The translations under genes and the position numbers were made by a program. The notes beneath the pieces were generated by a model, which was not told the origin of the DNA, ran no database searches, and worked only from the letters and a program-made list of their open reading frames with translations. A stretch of DNA of 35,877 bases from NCBI GenBank assembly GCA_011800805.1, contig MPNW01000576.1, positions 23,446 through 59,322 on the forward strand. Direction: 5' to 3'. Shown piece by piece: positions 31,750 through 35,877 of the stretch. Source of the DNA: Hirudo medicinalis. Its lineage: Eukaryota; Annelida; Clitellata; Hirudinida; Hirudinidae. Numbering within the stretch: the first letter of the stretch is position 1; the number at the start of each line of letters is the position of its first letter.

Positions 31750-33857
31750 TTTTTCAGTTTTCGAACGGAAATGTATTTGTCCCAAATATGTAATGTTTGC
31801 TTTTTATAAATAAAGACTCCTGCATCTTTAGCTTATAGAGATTACAATTAGAATTAATATTTAATAATTAATATTTTAAAAGTTGTTTCCTTCAAATTAA
31901 AAAGATATTAATCAACACTGAGAACATGGATTACAGCAGCACAAAACAAAATATGTGATTGACGCTTTATCAGGCAACTCCCAAAAATAACAAGTGAAAC
32001 AAACCGATGTACCCTGTCATGGCTTTAAGCAATTATTTATTCCATAAAGTTCTCAAATCTCGTGAAATCTTTTGAGATTAAATCTTAAAAAAAAAAAAAA
32101 TCGAATCTAGCACGGTTATAAAACCACTTTTAGTTTATTGCAATCAGCCGATCTTTTGAATGCATTATGTATGTATTCGGGTAGGATGTGAAGGCATCTT
32201 TTAATCGATCTACCATTTATGTAGCGCCCTTACCCCAAGGGCGCTCCCTGGCGGGGCAGGCTGGGTTGCGAACACGACATATTACGACTATTGCCTTTAC
32301 CGCCGCATGCAGGAATGCAATCCATTCGGTCAACCGGCCCACCCTTGTTTGCTTTCAAACTTTTGTAAAGGTTTTTATAACTGAAAATATCCCGAGACGG
32401 GGTAATAAAATAATTTTAAAAATAATTTTTGGCCTTGGAAGATGATTTAAGACAAATCGGATCAAGTTTAGACTTTGAAATCGTCATTTTCTTTCTTTGG
32501 GAACCTCTCTAATGAGGGTTGAATGAATTGGTCTATGTGATTAACTTGTTGGAAAGAGCACCTGTCTCTGCACGTTCGTTTTTATGATTTTTTGTTTCTA
32601 AAAAATAATACAAGTTAATCACCAAATAAAAGAAAATTAATTGACCAGATTTATTGTTTATTGTTTGCATTAAAACTTCAAGTCTTTTTAACATCGTCGA
32701 AGTGGTTCAAGATTTTCTTTTTTATAACTGTGACAACCCCATGGACCTAAAAAATAATTTCAAGTTTTTAGGGTGTATTTGCACAAGGCAAGACACAGAG
32801 ACAGACATGTGATGTCCCTGTGCATAATAATGGCTGGGTCGGAGAATTTGGAGCAAATTGAAATCAGAGTTGAGCAAAATGGGGAAGAATCTGAAAGTGA
32901 TTTGCAAGGAAGCTTCAAAAATAACTCGGAAAATCTCTTCGGACATTTGCAATAACCTCATTATTACCTGGAATGCTTTTCATAAATCAAAAACTTTACT
33001 AACATAAAAAAAACCCACCAATTTAAAGAAAATTTGTTTGTTAATTATCTTAAAAAAGAAAAAAAGAAAAAATAGAAGAAGTAATTTGTAAAACCTAGCT
33101 TTAAAATAGAACAGGAATAAGCGCTCGAAACCAAAGGTTAATTTTTTACTTCGATTTCGGAAGGTTTGTAGTAGCAAAGGTTGGAAGATACAAAAAAAGG
33201 AAAATACAAGACAAGGATATTTTTTTTTTTAGATGGAAGACCATACATCAAGTCTGAGACTGACTTACATAAGTTACTTGCATTCTCATGACAACTCGAG
33301 TATGGAAGATGAAATAAATTTCAGATCCCACAAATTGCTCAGAAATTATTATTAGCATCAAAGATTAAAAAAAATTTAATTTCCAATTAAAATTGCGAAA
33401 TAGCACACATTTCAGTGTGTTAATGGGTATTTAAAATGTAATCAAGTCTAAATCCTCTTTAATACAGTCTGCAAATGCAACAGTAAATCTTGCATACCTT
33501 GACATGGATCACCAAACTTAAAACACAAGTTCATTTTATCTGACCATAACAACGATAAAATTATAAATGTTATAATTTATAAAATAATAATATTTTTATC
33601 AAATAGTTATTCTCTCTCCGTTCTTCAAACAAGTTGAGTCAGTCTGGGCACGAAACTAGAGCCCCCTGCCATCCATCATCCAATTAGGCAGACTGGACTT
33701 TGACAGTATCCGTCTTGAGGATTCATTTTTCTCAAACAAGTTAAAAATACTTCGAGCCCTGGATTCAAAGGTGAGAGATTTTTGGCAGAATTGAGACCTA
33801 TATAAGAACCCATTTTGAGAATCAGTTTTAATCAAGTGAGTTGATTTCGCGCTCAAG
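31750..33857. other. AT-rich intergenic stretch with a SINE copy
   Basis: About 2.1 kb between the two secreted-protein genes. It holds a SINE copy (32212-32343). The frame at 32773-32955 has an acceptor-like TTTTTAG upstream but no donor, partner exon or family signal. I see nothing else that is supported. Confidence 0.5.
32212..32343 (-). mobile_element. SINE-like repeat, copy 3
   Basis: In plus-strand reading it runs ACCATTTATGTAGCGCCCTT, then GGGCGCTCC, GGCTGGGTTGCGAACACGAC, ATTACGACTATTGCC and CCGCATGCAGGAATGCAA, aligning with the copies at 3794 and 9783. B-box equivalent GTTCGCAAC at 32273-32265. It is the cleanest copy of the GCGC-rich middle part. Confidence 0.78.
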
Positions 33858-35741
33858 ATGAAGACGTCTGTTCTAATTTCATTGGCCTTGTGCCAGTTTG
33901 TGTCTCTGGTACTGTCAGGCACCTTACCAGGTAGAAATTTGTTTCTGGTTTAAAATATTTTTGTATTTTGCATTCAAAATATCACATAAGACATGTGATG
34001 TATGACTTATTACTTATATAGGACGTAACATTTATGTACGACATAATATTTATATATGACGTAAAATATATTATAGATTATATTATATTATTAAATTGTT
34101 ATATATTATTCATGACATAATAATTATTTATGGCTAAATACATAAATGCCAAACACACTTTTCTTAAAACTATTCAGTACCATTATACCCATCACTCCAG
34201 GTATTAGTGATGTAATAGTACTGCTAGCAACACCTTTATCGTTCATCTTATTCTTTCAGCACTAACTCACCCAGAACCCTGTTCAAATGAAGAACACAAC
34301 GAAGACGTGACAACCTCCTGTCTTAAGGACCTCGACAAATATGACACGGTAGCCGAGCTGAGAGCTGAAAAGACAGCCTGCCAGTAAGTCATGACAGTCC
34401 TCCTCATGATCAGTTTTTAGATGAGAGCTTGCTAGGGTGGTGATTAATTAATGAATAATAAATTATAAATATAATACAAATTGTAGTTATTAACGTCCGT
34501 TGCATAACTAGGTAATTACGCTTGTGCTCCTCCCTCAACGGGAATCGAACCTGCGCTGCCATCTTGAGAGATGGAGGTCTTAACCATTGGGCCATGCGTG
34601 AACACAATAATATAATAATAATTATTATTACTATTTTCATAATTATAATTTTCAGTGTTAAGGCAACCATGACTAACAAATAATTTGAAACTAAGGGTTC
34701 ACGATGACTTCGAGAACTGTGTCAAAGCAAAGGGTGGACTCTGCAAGAACCAGGGCAAGGAGTTGTACGGGGTGTCCGGGCTCTTTGACAAGGCCTGCAA
34801 AAATCACGATGGTAAAGTAGCTGGATTTTCCAAATTTAAAAAGTATAGCGATTCGCGATTATTATTATTATTATTATTATTGAAAAATGAATCTATAATA
34901 TTTATCTAATTATTTTGACGACATTAAATGCGAATTGATCATTCCTGTAATAATTACTAAAGAAAAGAAAAATATTATAAAATCTAATCGTAAAGACACT
35001 AGTAACTCTGAATTTCACAAATTACAACAACAAATCCCTGAACCAAAACACCTTTAATCACCCAGCCCCTTGACCTTACCCAGTGACCTTCTTATTTTCT
35101 GACCCCAATGACCTTTAACCTCGCAGACGAGGAAACCCTGTGGAATTTCTTTTCCGCGGTCTTGGCGGCAGGTGCAGAAGTTGAGCATCAATTGGAGCAC
35201 GACTTCAGTCAGTGCCTGGAGGAATCGACCTTGAACTTCTTCGACTTTGCCAAGCTCCTCTTTAGTGACGAGAGTGACGAAGGAGATTTTGAGCTCGATC
35301 CCAGCAAGTGAGTCGGAAAGATTTCGATTGTTATCAAGATGTCATCAATACTGAATGTCAACTAATGTCGTTATTGTTAAAGCTAGCGATGTAATTGTTT
35401 ACAGAGTTATTTATTGCTGATCACAATTCGATACAATTCATTTTGTAAGAGTTGCATCTGTTTACAATTGTAATTCATAATACCCTTCAATTGTTTTGTA
35501 TTTAATTACCAATAAAAATAACATTTGAAAAAATAAAACAACCACGAAATGTAAAAAATTATCTTGAACTATAATACAAATTATTATTGCGATAACCTTC
35601 ACCAGACTGCTGGAGGGCATGTACGTCTGTGGCTTAAGCAGTGTGGCCAAGACCTTCAACTTGAACTTACTCAGTCTTGACAGGCTTGCCAAAGGGTTCC
35701 TTGAGTACTCTGGCCTTGAAACTGCCGATAAACGTTGGTAG
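33858..35741 (+). CDS. 209-aa secreted eight-cysteine protein, unknown family (five exons)
   Basis: Exons 33858-33930, 34260-34383, 34696-34811, 35127-35307 and 35606-35741 join in phase to 209 residues. Signal peptide MKTSVLISLALCQFVSLVLS, with cleavage near residue 20. The mature chain has eight cysteines (HPEPC, TTSC, KTAC, FENC, GLC, DKAC, FSQC, YVC), enough for four disulfides, separated by long helical, acidic segments. It looks like an all-helical extracellular protein. The pattern is loosely like insect haemolymph or ligand-binding proteins, but I do not assign a family. Spacing is long in the N-terminal half and tighter around the middle. The exon 3 acceptor (AAACTAAG) is weak. It ends with DKRW*, 10 bp before a tandem repeat at the window edge. 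Confidence 0.72.
33995..34130. repeat. AT-rich imperfect repeat in intron
   Basis: Repeated TATGACGTAA/TACGACATAA-type blocks at about 20-bp spacing in the first intron of the eight-cysteine gene. Confidence 0.55.
34528..34603 (-). pseudogene. tRNA-like sequence (tRNA pseudogene or SINE head)
   Basis: On the minus strand an A box TGGCCCAATGGTTA (34594-34581) and a perfect B box GTTCGATTCC (34550-34541) have near-tRNA spacing, with a CCATC/GATGG anticodon stem. However, the anticodon loop is one base short, the T stem has a mismatch, and the presumed acceptor ends do not pair, so it is not a functional tRNA. It is a different tRNA-like family from the three SINE copies above. Confidence 0.6.
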
Positions 35742-35750
35742 CAGACATTG

Positions 35751-35877
35751 TTGTTATAAATTGTAAATAATTTGTTATAAATTGTAAATAATTTGTTATA
35801 AATTGTAAATAATTTGTTATAAATTGTAAATAATTTGTTATAAATTGTAAATAATTTGTTATAAATTGTAAATAATT
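35751..35877. repeat. perfect 21-bp tandem repeat running off the window
   Basis: Six identical copies of TTGTTATAAATTGTAAATAA plus T (127 bp), starting 10 bp after the last stop codon and continuing to the last base. The exact copy identity suggests recent expansion or a collapsed longer array at a sequence end. Confidence 0.97.

Noticed and set aside
32773..32955. 60-aa plus-strand frame after an acceptor-like site
   Set aside because: No partner exon, donor or recognisable motif; composition not clearly coding.

Overview
This window is nuclear DNA from an animal. It is AT-rich, the genes are split by many short spliceosomal introns (about 60-900 bp, GT-AG with one GC-AG), there are SINE-like repeats, and the proteins are metazoan (PRDM14, FRS2-type PTB adaptor, band 4.1 FERM protein). 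Compact introns plus several tRNA-derived repeats suggest an invertebrate. A lophotrochozoan (annelid or mollusc type) is my inference, not something the sequence proves. Most open frames seen in six-frame translation are fragments of exons, so I rebuilt genes by matching splice sites, phase and protein family.

Left part (1-5.4 kb): the 3' portion of an intron-bearing tRNA-Arg(UCU) cut by the window edge; a minus-strand six-exon gene for a 146-aa acidic protein (483-1493) with a GC-box/CCAAT promoter region; and a three-exon plus-strand gene for a myristoylated PTB adaptor like FRS2 (2903-4298) with a SINE copy in its last intron. Middle (5.4-19.2 kb): a 16-exon band 4.1/coracle-like FERM gene (5424-11386), a six-exon fucose mutarotase gene FUOM (12118-13427), and a PRDM14 gene (15971-19233) whose exons stop in the middle of the third zinc finger. 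The PRDM14 locus is full of microsatellites, in introns and in the PR domain itself.

A gene-poor stretch (19.2-23.8 kb) holds a 174-bp hAT-type MITE with target-site duplication, several tandem repeats and a minus-strand secreted PAN/apple-like protein. The right part (23.8-35.9 kb) is gene-dense: a nine-exon gene for a 421-aa disordered protein of unknown function, a 61-aa lysine-rich minus-strand protein, a single-exon 218-aa unknown protein, mitochondrial ribosomal protein MRPL54 (minus), an 82-aa secreted peptide, and a 209-aa secreted eight-cysteine protein. The window ends in a perfect 21-bp tandem repeat.

The genes do not form a pathway. Two head-to-head pairs (27392/28092 and 30779/31132) and one tail-to-tail pair (26733/27054) are the only arrangements that suggest shared regulatory sequence. 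I found no bacterial-style operons, CRISPR arrays or viral genes. The least explained content is the set of unrecognised proteins (23774-26733, 28092-28748, 31132-31749, 33858-35741), the apparently missing end of PRDM14, and the new repeat families.
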